From an uncultured Ruthenibacterium sp. (GTDB lineage Bacteria > Bacillota > Clostridia > Oscillospirales > Ruminococcaceae): a DNA stretch of 49,308 nt. Within the stretch, counting starts at the first letter, position 1, and the number at the start of each line of letters is the position of its first letter. The notes under the pieces are model-generated. The model was given only the letters and a program-made list of their open reading frames with translations. It was not told where the DNA came from and did no database searches. The stretch is taken from contig CALXIP010000006.1 of assembly GCA_944388395.1 (NCBI GenBank), forward strand, positions 1 to 49,308, given 5' to 3'. Below are positions 1-9,984 of the stretch, in pieces. Made by a program: the position numbers and the translations under genes.

Positions 1-62
1 CTGTTCAAGCTACAGGATGTAAGCGATCAACACAGGTCAGACAGGCTATTTTGGCAGAAAAT

Positions 63-626
63 TTACTGTCGAATGATATCATCTAAAAAATCAGTTATCT
101 CTACGTTGTAAGCCGAGCCCTGAATAAAGGTAAACTTCTCCGTAATGATATCGTATTCCTCTAAATATCCCTCAATTTCCAATTTGAGGTCCTCAATGAA
201 CTCGGTATCTTCAATGAAAGAAAGGCAGTCGCTTTTACTCATAAAAACACCCCGGAATGGCAAAGCAGCGGCATCCTCCAGCACCTGATACAGATCGGCC
301 GTCATTCCATCATCCACTCCAACTATAAAATACCAAAAATCCGCATGAGGCACAGTCCCCTCTTTCAATTGGCACAAATGAGTTTCCCATACTGTAATCT
401 GCACGTCTTTCCAAAGCAAAACACAGCTGTCCTCCGGGTGTGAAGCCCCGGGGAACCCAGCAAACCGCTCCAGCGTATGTATCAAAGTGGATTTTCCTAC
501 ACCCTCTGCTCCCAAAAGACAGACAGAAACTGACCGGGCCACTGATGGCTTGTTCTGGTGTGGAATTTTCTGCAGCTTTTCCTCAGAATTCCCATTAACC
601 TTTGATTTCCTCTTAAACAAACTCAT
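63..626 (-). CDS. P-loop GTPase-like protein resembling the EF-Tu G domain
   Basis: This 187-residue protein has a basic, low-complexity start (residues 1-30) and then a single P-loop domain. Visible motifs are GAEGVGKST (39-47), IVGVDDG (101-107), SKSD in the place of the NKxD guanine-specificity motif (130-133) and GSA (170-172). From about residue 95 to 173 the order and spacing of motifs recall the elongation factor Tu G domain, including the acidic helix before a YD and the GSA. The switch II DxxG is replaced by WETH (80-83), and nothing corresponds to EF-Tu domains 2 and 3. The start has AAGGAG 9 nt upstream. Base composition is clearly AT-richer than that of guaA next door, which suggests transferred DNA. 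The function is unknown; it could also be a generic small GTPase of a mobile element. The EF-Tu resemblance is judged from remembered family sequence, not from a search. Confidence 0.75.
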   Translation of the reverse strand: MSLFKRKSKVNGNSEEKLQKIPHQNKPSVARSVSVCLLGAEGVGKSTLIHTLERFAGFPGASHPEDSCVLLWKDVQITVWETHLCQLKEGTVPHADFWYFIVGVDDGMTADLYQVLEDAAALPFRGVFMSKSDCLSFIEDTEFIEDLKLEIEGYLEEYDIITEKFTFIQGSAYNVEITDFLDDIIRQ

Positions 627-943
627 CTCTCATCGCTCCTTCTCTGAACTTTGATCAATCGGTCTTCTTTTCTTGCCTAGTATGTCATAAAGCAACTTAC
701 CGGTCAGGTTAGTTTTATTGGTTAGCAAATATCCTACCGGCGATTGTAGTTTTAGAAGTATATAGTAGCAAATTTCCCCCTGATTGGTTTTGAAGCGGCA
801 GAATAACCATCGACAGTTATTTCATCTGTTGTAAAATTTTTTGTGCGTGATGTGTTGCAAAACTGTTGCAAAAACGAATCAGCGATTCAAGCTGTAAATG
901 CCGCAAACCCGTATAAATACTGGGCTTTTCCGGGTCTCTGAAA
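627..943. other. AT-rich intergenic gap beside the guaA 3' end; possible island attachment region
   Basis: No convincing gene lies in these 317 bases. They hold two direct copies of TGTTGCAAAA (853-862 and 864-873, period 11) and an inverted pair GAATC-AGC-GATTC (876-888). Short direct repeats next to an inverted repeat beside a target gene are typical of tyrosine-integrase arm and core sites. The 3' end of guaA is an established insertion site for genomic islands. No integrase gene and no second copy of a guaA end are visible here, so the assignment is inference. A weak ACCCG...CGGGT pair just after guaA (around 907-935) is a poor terminator candidate. Confidence 0.35.
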
Positions 944-2485
944 TCATTCCCACTCAATTGTGGCAGGAGGCTTAGACGTGATGTCGTAACAGATCCGGTT
1001 GATACCGGGCACCTCGTTGACAATGCGGACGCTAATCTTGTCCAGCAGATCATAGGGGATGCGGGCCCAGTCGGCAGTCATAAAGTCGCTGGTGGTGACC
1101 GCACGCAGAGCCAGGGTATAGTCGTAGGTGCGGCCATCGCCCATGACGCCCACAGAGCGGGTGTTGGTCAACACGGCGAAATACTGGTTGATGTTCTTGT
1201 CCTCGCCCGCGGCGGCAATCTCCTCACGGTAGATGGCATCCGCCTCCCGCAGAGTGTCCAGCTTCTCCTTGGTCAGGTCGCCAATGACACGGATGGCCAG
1301 ACCAGGTCCGGGGAAGGGCTGACGACTGACCAGATACTCGGGCAGCTGGAGCTCACGGCCCAGCTGACGCACCTCGTCCTTGAACAGCAGACGCAGAGGC
1401 TCCAGAATCTCCTTGAAGTCCACGTAATCGGGCAGACCACCCACGTTGTGGTGGCTCTTGATGACGGCGGCGTCACCGGCGCCGGACTCGATGACGTCGG
1501 GATAAATGGTTCCCTGAGCCAGGAAATCCACAGCGCCGATCTTCTTGGCCTCTTCCTCAAAGACGCGGATGAACTCCTCGCCGATGATCTTGCGCTTGCG
1601 CTCAGGCTCGTCCACGCCGGCCAGCTTCTCCAAGAAGCGGGCCTCTGCATCCACTCGCACGAAGTTCATGGCCCACTTGGAGAACGCGGTCTCCACCTCG
1701 TCGCCCTCGTTCTTGCGCATCAGTCCGTGGTCCACAAACACACAGGTGAGCTGACTGCCCACAGCCTCAGCCAGCAGAGCCGCGCACACAGAGGAGTCCA
1801 CACCGCCGGACAAGGCCAGCAGCACCTTGCCGTCGCCCACCTTCTCACGGATCTGGGCAATGGCGGTGTTCTTGTAGTCCTCCATGGTCCAGTCGCCAGC
1901 GGCGTGGCACACCTCATAGAGGAAGTTGCGGATCATCTTCACACCATTTTCGGTGTGGTTGACCTCGGGGTGGTACTGCACGCCGTAGAAACCCTTCGCC
2001 TCATTGGCAATGGCCACGTTGGGGCAGTTGGCGCTGTGGGCCACCAGTTCAAAGCCCTGGGGCACCTGGGCCATGTAGTCCCCGTGGCTCATCCAGGAGA
2101 CACCCCGCTCAGGCAGGCCCTTGAAGATGGGGCTGCTGGTGTTGTACCAGGTCTCGGTCTTGCCGTACTCTCGGGCAGTGTCGTCCTGGGCGGGAGTGAC
2201 CTGACCGCCCAGGGTGTGGGCCATGAGCTGGCAGCCATAGCAGATGCCCAGCACCGGCACACCCCAGGTGAAGATCTCGGGGTCCACCTTGGGGGAGCCC
2301 TCCTCGTATACGGAATTGGGGCCACCGGTGAAGATGATGCCGATGGGGTTCATGGCCTTGAGTTCGGCCAAGGGGGTGGTGTAAGGCTTGACTTCGCAGT
2401 ACACGTTGCACTCACGCACACGGCGGGCGATGAGTTGATTGTACTGACCGCCGAAGTCCAGCACGATGACAGTTTGATGTGCCAT
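944..2485 (-). CDS. guaA: GMP synthase (glutamine-hydrolysing)
   Basis: It converts XMP, ATP and glutamine to GMP, the last step of guanine nucleotide synthesis, in the cytoplasm. The 513-residue length is normal. The N-terminal class I amidotransferase domain carries the nucleophile motif GICYGCQ and a YHPEV histidine motif. It is followed by the ATP-pyrophosphatase domain with the SGGVDSS P-loop and the C-terminal dimerisation domain ending PPATIEWE. It starts 16 nt after carB and is the last gene of the pyr operon, so guanine and pyrimidine synthesis may share one transcript. Its 3' end borders DNA of different composition. Confidence 0.97.
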   Translation of the reverse strand: MAHQTVIVLDFGGQYNQLIARRVRECNVYCEVKPYTTPLAELKAMNPIGIIFTGGPNSVYEEGSPKVDPEIFTWGVPVLGICYGCQLMAHTLGGQVTPAQDDTAREYGKTETWYNTSSPIFKGLPERGVSWMSHGDYMAQVPQGFELVAHSANCPNVAIANEAKGFYGVQYHPEVNHTENGVKMIRNFLYEVCHAAGDWTMEDYKNTAIAQIREKVGDGKVLLALSGGVDSSVCAALLAEAVGSQLTCVFVDHGLMRKNEGDEVETAFSKWAMNFVRVDAEARFLEKLAGVDEPERKRKIIGEEFIRVFEEEAKKIGAVDFLAQGTIYPDVIESGAGDAAVIKSHHNVGGLPDYVDFKEILEPLRLLFKDEVRQLGRELQLPEYLVSRQPFPGPGLAIRVIGDLTKEKLDTLREADAIYREEIAAAGEDKNINQYFAVLTNTRSVGVMGDGRTYDYTLALRAVTTSDFMTADWARIPYDLLDKISVRIVNEVPGINRICYDITSKPPATIEWE

Positions 2486-2501
2486 TCTGATGTCTCCTCC
2501 C

Positions 2502-5500
2502 TTAGATGGTAGTCACGTCGATGGGACGCAGGTCTGCGCTGCGGCTCTGCTCACGGACGGTGAGCATGGCGCGGGCGGTATCAATGGCGGTAACACAGCC
2601 CACGGAGTGCTCCACGGTGGCACGGCGGATCTTGAAACCGTCGGTGTCGTGGCGGCGCCCCTTGGTGGGGGTATTGATGACCAGATCAATGGTACCGGAG
2701 GCAATCATATCGCTGATGTTGGGGTGCGCCTCCGAGACACGGGCCACCTGGGTGCAGGGCACGCCGGCGTCCTGGAGCACCTTGCAGGTTCCGGCGGTGG
2801 CCAGAATCTCAATACCCATGTCGGCAAAGCCCCGGGCAATGCCCACGATCTCCTGCTTGTCCTCATCCTTGACGGTGATGATGATCCGGCCGCCCTTCTT
2901 GGGCACCCGCATATTGGCGCCCTTAAAGGCCTTCAAGAGGGCCTGGGGGAAGGACTCAGCAATTCCCAGTACCTCGCCGGTAGACTTCATCTCAGGGCCC
3001 AGGCCGGTGTCCACATCGGTGAGCTTCTCGAAGGAGAACACGGGCATCTTCACAGCGTAGTAGTCGGCCTCACGGTAGATGCCGGTACCGTAGCCCAGAT
3101 CCTTCAGCTTCTGGCCCACCATGACCTTGGTGGCCAGGTCGATGATGGGCACTCCGGTGACCTTGGAGATATAGGGGATGGTACGGGAGGAGCGGGGATT
3201 GACCTCGATGACATACACCTCGTCATCATAGATGATAAACTGGATGTTAATCAGGCCGATGACGCCCAGCGCCTTGGCCAGGTCACGGGTGTAGCGCAGG
3301 ATGGTCTCCTTGTGCTTATCCTCCACGTGGATGGTGGGATAGACGGAGATGGAGTCGCCGGAGTGGACGCCTGCCCGCTCGATGTGCTCCATGATGCCGG
3401 GGATGAGGATGTCCTCCCCGTCAAATACGCCGTCCACCTCCACCTCACGGCCCATGAGGTACTTATCAATCAGGATGGGGTGCTCCTGGACGGTGCGGTT
3501 GATGATACGCATAAAGTCGCTGATGTTGCGATCGTTGTAGGCAATCTCCATGCCCTGGCCGCCCAGCACGTAGGAGGGACGCACCAGCACAGGATAGCCG
3601 ATCTCGTTGGCAGCCTGGAGGGCCTCCTCGGTAGTAAACACCGTGCGGCCCTTGGCGCGGGGGATGCGGCACTGGTTGAGGATCTCGTCGAAGCGCTCCC
3701 GGTCCTCAGCGGCGTCCACGCCGTCGGAGGAAGTGCCCAGGATGGGCACGCCCATGTCGGTGAGGGCCTTGGCCAGCTTGATGGCGGTCTGCCCACCGAA
3801 CTGCACCACAGCTCCGTCGGGATGCTCCTGCTCCACGATGTTCTGCACGTCCTCGGCAGTGAGAGGCTCAAAGTACAGCTTGTCCGCCACGTCGAAGTCG
3901 GTGGAGACGGTCTCGGGGTTGTTGTTGACGATGATGGTCTCATAGCCCAGCTTCTTCAGCGCCCACACAGAGTGCACAGAGCAGTAGTCGAACTCGATGC
4001 CCTGACCGATGCGGATGGGGCCGGAGCCGAACACCAGCACCTTTTTCTTGTCCGTGGGGTGGGCGGCGATAAACTCGGCCGCCTCGTTCTCCTCGTCGAA
4101 GCTGGAATAGAAATAAGGCGTTTTTGCGCTGAATTCCGCGGCGCAGGTATCCACCATCTTGAACCCGGCCACGCTCTTTTCAAAGGGCAGCTCATTGAGG
4201 CCGCAAAGGCGCAGGATGGTTTTGTCCATGAAGCCCTGCTTCTTGGCCTTGCGGTAAAGCTCTTCGGTCAGGCCGCCGTTTTTCAAAGCCAGTTCCGTAT
4301 CGGCCAGCTTTTTCAGCTTGGACAGGAACCACTTGTCGATTTTGGTGATGTCGTAGATCACGTCAAAGCTGACGCCGCGCTTGATGGCCTCGTACACGGT
4401 AAAGGACCGGTCCGAGTCACAGCGGTGCAGACGCTGGACGATCTCCTCGTCGGGCAGGCTCTCCAGCTCCGGCAGGGTCATGGTCTCCAGGCCCAGCTCG
4501 ATGGAGCTGACGGCTTTCATCATGGCGTGCTCGAAGCTGCTGGCGATGGCCATTACCTCGCCGGTGGCCATCATCTGCGTGCCCAGGTCCTTCTTTGCGT
4601 ACACGAACTTGTCAAAGGGCCATTTGGGGAACTTGACCACGCAGTAGTCCAGCGCGGGCTCGAAGCAGGCGCAGGTCTGGCCGGTGACGTCGTTGGGGAT
4701 CTCGTCCAGGCTGTAGCCGATGGCGATTTTGGTGGCCACTTTGGCGATGGGATAGCCCGTGGCCTTGGACGCCAGCGCCGAAGAACGGGACACACGGGGG
4801 TTGACTTCGATGACCGCGTATTCGAAGCTGTCGGGTTTCAAAGCGAACTGGCAGTTGCAGCCGCCCTCGATGCCCAGCTCGGTGATAATGTTCAGCGCGC
4901 TGGTGCGCAGCATCTGGTATTCCTTGTCGGACAATGTCTGGCTGGGGGCCACCACGATGGAGTCGCCGGTGTGCACGCCCACGGGGTCAAAGTTTTCCAT
5001 GTTGCAGACGGTGATCACGTTGCCCTTGCCGTCCCGCATGACCTCGTACTCGATCTCTTTCCAGCCGGCGATGCATTTTTCGATGAGCACCTGATGGATG
5101 GGCGACAGGCGCAGGCCGTTGGTGCCGATCTCCCGCAGGGACTCCTCGTCGTCGCAGATGCCGCCGCCGGTGCCGCCCATGGTGAAGGCGGGCCGCACGA
5201 TGACCGGATAGCCGATGACCTTGGCAAAGTCCAGCGCGTCGTCCAGACTTTCCACCACTTTGGAAGGAATGACCGGCTCGCCCAGTTTCTCCATGGTGTC
5301 CTTGAACAGCTGGCGGTCTTCGGCGCGGTCAATGGTGTCGGGCTTGCAGCCCAGCAGACGCACGCCCGCCTTTTCCAGATAGCCGTTGCGGTACAGCTCC
5401 ATGGCCAGGTTCAGGCCCATCTGACCGCCCAGGTTGGGCAGGATGGAGTCGGGTTTTTCCTTTTCGATGATGCGCTCCAGAATCTCCACGGTCATGGGCT

Positions 5501-5699
5501 CCACATACACCCGGTCGGCGATGTTGGGGTCCGTCATGATGGTGGCGGGGTTGGAGTTGACCAGCACTACTTCGATGCCCTCGCTTTTCAGAGCGCGGCA
5601 GGCTTGGGTGCCGGAGTAGTCAAATTCGGCCGCCTGGCCGATGATGATGGGGCCGGAACCGATGACCAGCACCTTTTTAATGGATGGATCTTTGGGCAT
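2502..5699 (-). CDS. carB: Carbamoyl-phosphate synthase large subunit
   Basis: This 1065-residue protein makes carbamoyl phosphate from bicarbonate, two ATP and ammonia channelled from CarA. It feeds both pyrimidine and arginine synthesis. The two ATP-grasp halves are visible: the first opens with [15 protein letters not shown] (about residue 14) and the second with [15 protein letters not shown] (about residue 560). The last 130 residues form the MGS-like allosteric domain, where UMP and ornithine bind in characterised homologues. Length and domain order are normal. The gene follows carA with a 1-nt gap, as expected for stoichiometric subunits. Confidence 0.97.
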   Translation of the reverse strand: MPKDPSIKKVLVIGSGPIIIGQAAEFDYSGTQACRALKSEGIEVVLVNSNPATIMTDPNIADRVYVEPMTVEILERIIEKEKPDSILPNLGGQMGLNLAMELYRNGYLEKAGVRLLGCKPDTIDRAEDRQLFKDTMEKLGEPVIPSKVVESLDDALDFAKVIGYPVIVRPAFTMGGTGGGICDDEESLREIGTNGLRLSPIHQVLIEKCIAGWKEIEYEVMRDGKGNVITVCNMENFDPVGVHTGDSIVVAPSQTLSDKEYQMLRTSALNIITELGIEGGCNCQFALKPDSFEYAVIEVNPRVSRSSALASKATGYPIAKVATKIAIGYSLDEIPNDVTGQTCACFEPALDYCVVKFPKWPFDKFVYAKKDLGTQMMATGEVMAIASSFEHAMMKAVSSIELGLETMTLPELESLPDEEIVQRLHRCDSDRSFTVYEAIKRGVSFDVIYDITKIDKWFLSKLKKLADTELALKNGGLTEELYRKAKKQGFMDKTILRLCGLNELPFEKSVAGFKMVDTCAAEFSAKTPYFYSSFDEENEAAEFIAAHPTDKKKVLVFGSGPIRIGQGIEFDYCSVHSVWALKKLGYETIIVNNNPETVSTDFDVADKLYFEPLTAEDVQNIVEQEHPDGAVVQFGGQTAIKLAKALTDMGVPILGTSSDGVDAAEDRERFDEILNQCRIPRAKGRTVFTTEEALQAANEIGYPVLVRPSYVLGGQGMEIAYNDRNISDFMRIINRTVQEHPILIDKYLMGREVEVDGVFDGEDILIPGIMEHIERAGVHSGDSISVYPTIHVEDKHKETILRYTRDLAKALGVIGLINIQFIIYDDEVYVIEVNPRSSRTIPYISKVTGVPIIDLATKVMVGQKLKDLGYGTGIYREADYYAVKMPVFSFEKLTDVDTGLGPEMKSTGEVLGIAESFPQALLKAFKGANMRVPKKGGRIIITVKDEDKQEIVGIARGFADMGIEILATAGTCKVLQDAGVPCTQVARVSEAHPNISDMIASGTIDLVINTPTKGRRHDTDGFKIRRATVEHSVGCVTAIDTARAMLTVREQSRSADLRPIDVTTI

Positions 5700-5700
5700 C

Positions 5701-6792
5701 TCAATGGCCCCCTTTCATCATGGATACAAATTCGTCAAACAGATACGCCGTGTCCCGCGGGCCGCCGCAGGCCTCGGGATGGAACTGCACGGTGAAGCAG
5801 GGCATGTTTTTATAGCGCACGCCCTCCACGGTGCCGTCGTTGGCGTTCACGTGGCTCACTTCGGCAATGGATGTGTCCACCGTGTCCGCCACCACTGCAT
5901 AGCCGTGGTTCTGGCTGGTGATGAAGGTGCGGTTTTTGGCGAAATCGGTGACCGGCTGGTTCACGCCGCGGTGGCCGTATTTCAGCTTGGCGGTTTTGGC
6001 GCCCATGGCCAGCGCAGTCAGCTGATGGCCCAGGCAGATGCCGAACACCGGCTTGTTCATAGCCAGAATGTCTTTCAGATTCTCGATGATCTGCACGTTT
6101 TCGGCCGGGTCGCCGGGGCCGTTGGACAGCATGATGCCGTCCACGTTCAGCTCTTTCAGCCGCTGGGCGGTGGTGCGGCCGGGCACCAGCGTCACCTTGC
6201 AGCCGCGCTGCACCAGGCTGCGCAGAATGTTGCGCTTGTAGCCGAAATCCATCAGGGCCACATGGAACTCGCCCTCTTCGTGATAGGTCTCCTCGTGGTC
6301 CACGGTGACGCTGTCCACCGCATCGGTGACCGCGTAGGCGCGGATGCGCTCCATCAGCGCCGCGTCGGCCAGGGCGGCCTCGGCACTGTCGTACTCCGTG
6401 GTCAGCGCGCCGTTCATCACGCCGGATTCGCGGATGATGCGGGTCAGCCGGCGGGTGTCCACGCCCTGCAGGCCGATGATGTTCTGCTGTTTCAAAAAGG
6501 CGTCCAGCGTCTCTTTGCAGCGGAAGTTGGACGGTGCGTCACACACTTCGCGCACAATGTAACCGAAGGCATGGATGCGGCAGGACTCCGCGTCCTCGCC
6601 GTTCACGCCATAGTTGCCCACCAGGGGGTAGGTCTGGGTGATGATCTGGCCGTAATAGCTGGGGTCGGTGAGCGTTTCCTCGTAGCCCACCATGCCGGTG
6701 TTGAACACCACCTCGCCCACGCTGGTGCCCGCGGCGCCAAAGTTTTCGCCCTCGAACACCATGCCGTTGGCCAGTACCAGATATGCTTTCAT
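5701..6792 (-). CDS. carA: Carbamoyl-phosphate synthase small subunit (glutaminase)
   Basis: This subunit hydrolyses glutamine and passes ammonia to CarB. The 363-residue protein has the CarA N-terminal domain ([10 protein letters not shown]...) and a class I glutamine amidotransferase domain with the Cys nucleophile motif GICLGHQ and the downstream FHPEA histidine/glutamate motif. The ATG at 6792 was chosen over an in-frame start 30 nt upstream because GAGGG lies about 7 nt before it and the family begins with MKAYL-like sequence. It sits 37 nt after pyrE and directly before carB. Confidence 0.96.
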   Translation of the reverse strand: MKAYLVLANGMVFEGENFGAAGTSVGEVVFNTGMVGYEETLTDPSYYGQIITQTYPLVGNYGVNGEDAESCRIHAFGYIVREVCDAPSNFRCKETLDAFLKQQNIIGLQGVDTRRLTRIIRESGVMNGALTTEYDSAEAALADAALMERIRAYAVTDAVDSVTVDHEETYHEEGEFHVALMDFGYKRNILRSLVQRGCKVTLVPGRTTAQRLKELNVDGIMLSNGPGDPAENVQIIENLKDILAMNKPVFGICLGHQLTALAMGAKTAKLKYGHRGVNQPVTDFAKNRTFITSQNHGYAVVADTVDTSIAEVSHVNANDGTVEGVRYKNMPCFTVQFHPEACGGPRDTAYLFDEFVSMMKGGH

Positions 6793-6829
6793 GGAAATCC
6801 CTCTTTTCTGTGCGGTATTCAAAAGGCGT

Positions 6830-7423
6830 TTACAGGGTCTGTTTGGCCTGCTCTTTCATTTTGCGGCTGCCCAGATGCACCAGAGGCAGCTTGCCCTCTT
6901 TGCAGATGGGGCATTCCTCGGGCAGGTAGTTGGGCAAATCCAGCTTCACGGCGCTGGCCAGAATGGGGATGGGAGACGGAGCTTCCGCCTTGGTGCGGTC
7001 CACCACGCACACGATGCCCAGGCATTCGCCGCCGGCCTCTTCGATGACGCGCTTGGTCTCCAGAGAAGAGATGCCCGTGGTGACCACGTCTTCGGCGATG
7101 ATGCATTTTTCACCCGGCTGGATGGCAAAGCGCTTCAGAGTCATGACGTTGTCCACACGCTCGGTGAAGATGGCGCGCTTGCCCAGCTGGCGGCCCAGCT
7201 CGTAGGCGTAGACGATGCCGCCCATGGCCGGGCCGACGATCACGTCCACATCCAGGTCTTTCAGCTGCTCGGCCACGTTCTCCATGACCAGGGCGCATTT
7301 GTCGGGATACTGCTGCAGGAAAGCCATCTGGCAGTAGGCGGAAGAGTGACGGCCCGAGGACAGCAGGAAGTGGCCCTCCAGGAAGGCGTCGCAGGATTTG
7401 AGAATTTCCAGTGCGTTGTTCAT
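6830..7423 (-). CDS. pyrE: Orotate phosphoribosyltransferase
   Basis: It joins orotate to PRPP to give OMP, the fifth step of UMP synthesis. The 197-residue protein carries the type I PRTase fold with the PRPP loop EDVVTTGIS and a GPAMGGI stretch that fits the pyrophosphate loop. The C-terminus contains CPICKEG, a short Cys pair seen in some clostridial PyrE proteins that may bind metal; that role is inference. It lies between pyrD (42 nt upstream) and carA. Confidence 0.95.
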   Translation of the reverse strand: MNNALEILKSCDAFLEGHFLLSSGRHSSAYCQMAFLQQYPDKCALVMENVAEQLKDLDVDVIVGPAMGGIVYAYELGRQLGKRAIFTERVDNVMTLKRFAIQPGEKCIIAEDVVTTGISSLETKRVIEEAGGECLGIVCVVDRTKAEAPSPIPILASAVKLDLPNYLPEECPICKEGKLPLVHLGSRKMKEQAKQTL

Positions 7424-7465
7424 GATGATGCTCCTTTTATATCTTGAAAAATATCCGTTTGCTTG

Positions 7466-8374
7466 TTACACCCGGGCCGCGCCGCGGATCTCGTCCAGGG
7501 TCTTGACGCCGTGGGCGTCCATCCAGCCGGCGATGCCGTCCGCAATTTTCTCGCAGGCCTTCGGGTCCATGAAATTGGCTGTGCCCACCTGCACCGCCGT
7601 GGCGCCGGCCATGATGAACTCCAGCGCGTCGCGGGCGGTGGCAATGCCGCCCAGGCCCACCACGGGCACCTTGACCGCGCCGCACACCTGATAGACCATG
7701 CGCAGGGCGATGGGCCGGATGGCCGGACCGGACAGGCCCGCAAATACATTATGGAACACCGGACGCCGTTTTTCAAGGTCAATGGCCATGGCCTGGAAGG
7801 TATTCACCAGGCTGAGGCCGTCGGCCCCGGCTTCCTCGCAGGCCAGCGCCATCTCCACAATGTTCTCGGCGTTGGGGCTGAGCTTGACGATCATGGGTTT
7901 CGAGGTGCACTTGCGCACCCGGCTGACCACCTCGCGGGCGCTCTCGGCCTTGACGCCGTAGGCGATGCCGCCGGCCTTCACGTTGGGGCAGGAGATGTTC
8001 AGCTCGATGAAGTCGATGTCGGTTTTGTCCAGCAGGCGGGCGCCCTCTTCGTAAGTCTCGATGGTGGAGCCGCCCAGGTTGGCCATGGACGCGCAGCCCA
8101 GCTGCAGCATCTGGGGCAGTTCGTTGTCAATGAAGTGCTGCACACCCGGGTTCTGCAGGCCGATGGAGTTGATGAGGCCCGAGGGCGTCTCCCACAGGCG
8201 CTCGCCCTCGTTGCCGTACTTGCCTTCCAGCGTCAGGCCCTTGCCGGACACGGCGCCCAGCTTTTTCAGATCCACGATGTTCTCGTATTCCACGCCGAAG
8301 CCGAAGGTGCCGGAGGCGGCGATGACCGGGCTTTGCAGGGTCTTTCCGCACAGGTTCACGCGCAGATCAGCCAT
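7466..8374 (-). CDS. pyrD: Dihydroorotate dehydrogenase B, catalytic subunit
   Basis: This is the FMN-containing catalytic subunit of the NAD-linked class 1B enzyme that oxidises dihydroorotate to orotate. The 302-residue protein has the class 1 active-site segment NISCPNV with its catalytic Cys, and C-terminal GLGGI and [10 protein letters not shown] phosphate-binding turns. The ATG at 8374 is preferred over a GTG 9 nt upstream because GAGGGGAG lies 8 nt before it. It overlaps the end of pyrK by 8 nt, in keeping with a heterotetrameric complex. Confidence 0.96.
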   Translation of the reverse strand: MADLRVNLCGKTLQSPVIAASGTFGFGVEYENIVDLKKLGAVSGKGLTLEGKYGNEGERLWETPSGLINSIGLQNPGVQHFIDNELPQMLQLGCASMANLGGSTIETYEEGARLLDKTDIDFIELNISCPNVKAGGIAYGVKAESAREVVSRVRKCTSKPMIVKLSPNAENIVEMALACEEAGADGLSLVNTFQAMAIDLEKRRPVFHNVFAGLSGPAIRPIALRMVYQVCGAVKVPVVGLGGIATARDALEFIMAGATAVQVGTANFMDPKACEKIADGIAGWMDAHGVKTLDEIRGAARV

Positions 8375-9122
8375 AGAACACACTCCCCTCGAACACGGGG
8401 CCGTCCTTGCATACGGACACGCCGCCGTTTTTGGACTTGCAGGTGCAGCCCAGGCACGCGCCCAGACCGCAGGCCATTTTGGCCTCTTTGCTGACGTACA
8501 CCCGCACCCCTTTGGCCAGGCACATGCGGGCCACTTTTTCCATCATGATCTCGGGTCCGCAGGTGTACACCACGTCAAACTGCTCCGGGTCCAAAAGGTC
8601 GGTGACAAAACCGTGGTGGCCCACCCGGCCTGTGTCCGTGGCGATCTGCACATTGTCGCACACAGCCGCAAAGGCCGCCAGGCGATAGGGCTCGTCCCGG
8701 AAGCCGGCGAAGAAGTGCACTTCGGCCCCCGCGTTTTTCAGTTCCTTTGCCAGCTGCAGCAGCGGCGCGGTGCCGATGCCGCCGCCCGCCAGAGCCACCT
8801 TTTTCCCCTCGATGGGAAAGCCGTTGCCCGCGGGGCCGGTCAGCTGCAGATGGTCGCCGGTGCCCAGGGCCGCCAGCTTTTCGGTGCCGGTGCCCTTGAC
8901 CTCGTACAGGAAAGAGATCTCCCGCAGTTCCGGGTCAAAGCTGTGCAGGCTGATGGGGCGGGACAGAAGCGGCGCTTCGTCTGCGCCCCAGGCGCGCAGC
9001 ATGTAGAACTGCCCCGCTTTGGGCGCAGGGGTGGACGCGTCCCACAAAGCGGTCAGCAGCAGAATGTTCTCCGCCTGCTTTTCATTGCGCAGGACCACAA
9101 CTTCACAGTTTGCTGCACGCAT
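8367..9122 (-). CDS. pyrK: Dihydroorotate dehydrogenase B, electron-transfer subunit
   Basis: It carries electrons from PyrD to NAD+ through FAD and a [2Fe-2S] cluster. The 251-residue protein has a ferredoxin-reductase-like flavin domain (RPISLHSFD), a nucleotide-binding [10 protein letters not shown] turn, and a C-terminal cluster of cysteines (CGLGACLGC, then C at intervals of several residues). The ATG at 9122 fits GGAGG at 9 nt; a TTG two codons upstream would leave only 3 nt. It overlaps pyrF by 20 nt and pyrD by 8 nt, which points to translational coupling. Confidence 0.95.
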   Translation of the reverse strand: MRAANCEVVVLRNEKQAENILLLTALWDASTPAPKAGQFYMLRAWGADEAPLLSRPISLHSFDPELREISFLYEVKGTGTEKLAALGTGDHLQLTGPAGNGFPIEGKKVALAGGGIGTAPLLQLAKELKNAGAEVHFFAGFRDEPYRLAAFAAVCDNVQIATDTGRVGHHGFVTDLLDPEQFDVVYTCGPEIMMEKVARMCLAKGVRVYVSKEAKMACGLGACLGCTCKSKNGGVSVCKDGPVFEGSVFYG

Positions 9123-9969
9123 CCGCAATGGCCTCCTTCATGTTCACGCACTCGTTGTAAGCGGCCTCGGCAAAGCCGGTGCCGGGCTGTTTTTTGTACG
9201 CCAGCAGAATGCCGCGGCTGGAGTTCACGGTGCCGCCGTTTCCGTTGGACAGGTACTGGGCGATGTCCTCGGCCTTGCCGCCCTGGGCGCCGTAGCCGGG
9301 GATCAGGAAGAACGCATCCTTGTATTTGGCGCGGATCTCTTTCGCCTCTTCAATGTGGGTGCCGCCGATGACGAGCCCCACGCTGGAGTAGCCGTGCTCG
9401 CCCAGGTAGTCCCGGCCGAAAGCGGTCAGCTTGTCGCCCACCAGATCGTACACGTGGCGGCCGTCGGCCAGCTTTTCGTATTCAAAGTCCCTGGCGCCGC
9501 CGTTGGAGGTGCGGCACAGCACAAACACGCCCTTGCCTTTTTCCCGCATGTACTTGGTGTAGGGCTCGATGGAGTCCATGCCCATGTAGGGAGCCAGCGT
9601 CATGAAATCGGCCTCAAAGTCCCCCTCGAAATGGGCCTTGGCGTACATTTCGGCGGTCTTGGCAATGTCGCCGCGCTTCACGTCCGCAATGACGGGCAGG
9701 TTGCGGCTGCGCAGATAGGCCAAGGTGTTTTTGTAGGCGGTCAGGCCGTCCAGCCCGTAGGACTCGTAGTAAGCGATCTGCACTTTATAGCAGCCGGCCA
9801 CCTCTTTGGTGGCCTCGATGATCTCTTTGTTGAAGCGGAAGATGTTTTCCCCGGCGGTCAGGGCCGAATCCACAAAATCCTCCGGCAGGTAGGTAAAATC
9901 GGTGTCCAGGCCCACGCACACCGGGCCACGGGCTTCCACAGCTTCGTACAGTCGGTCCATTTGCAGCAT
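9103..9969 (-). CDS. pyrF: Orotidine-5'-phosphate decarboxylase (type 2)
   Basis: It decarboxylates OMP to UMP. The 288-residue length and the ADVKRGDI active-site motif (Asp and Lys of the D-K-D group) followed by AKTAEMYA mark the longer type 2 PyrF family, not the short type 1 form. GGAGG lies 8 nt before the ATG. It follows pyrC by 15 nt and its end overlaps the start of pyrK. Confidence 0.95.
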   Translation of the reverse strand: MLQMDRLYEAVEARGPVCVGLDTDFTYLPEDFVDSALTAGENIFRFNKEIIEATKEVAGCYKVQIAYYESYGLDGLTAYKNTLAYLRSRNLPVIADVKRGDIAKTAEMYAKAHFEGDFEADFMTLAPYMGMDSIEPYTKYMREKGKGVFVLCRTSNGGARDFEYEKLADGRHVYDLVGDKLTAFGRDYLGEHGYSSVGLVIGGTHIEEAKEIRAKYKDAFFLIPGYGAQGGKAEDIAQYLSNGNGGTVNSSRGILLAYKKQPGTGFAEAAYNECVNMKEAIADACSKL

Positions 9970-9984
9970 TTTCGTATCCTCCGT

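Noticed and set aside
817-1053. Short minus-strand frame across the guaA end, possible integrase remnant
   Set aside because: It overlaps guaA, lacks any Arg...His-x-x-Arg...Tyr recombinase motif and has no ribosome site.
2490-5795. A 1101-codon plus-strand reading frame opposite carB
   Set aside because: It is a codon-bias shadow of carB: His/Gly/Val-rich, with no domain sense and no ribosome site, while carB has full family motifs.
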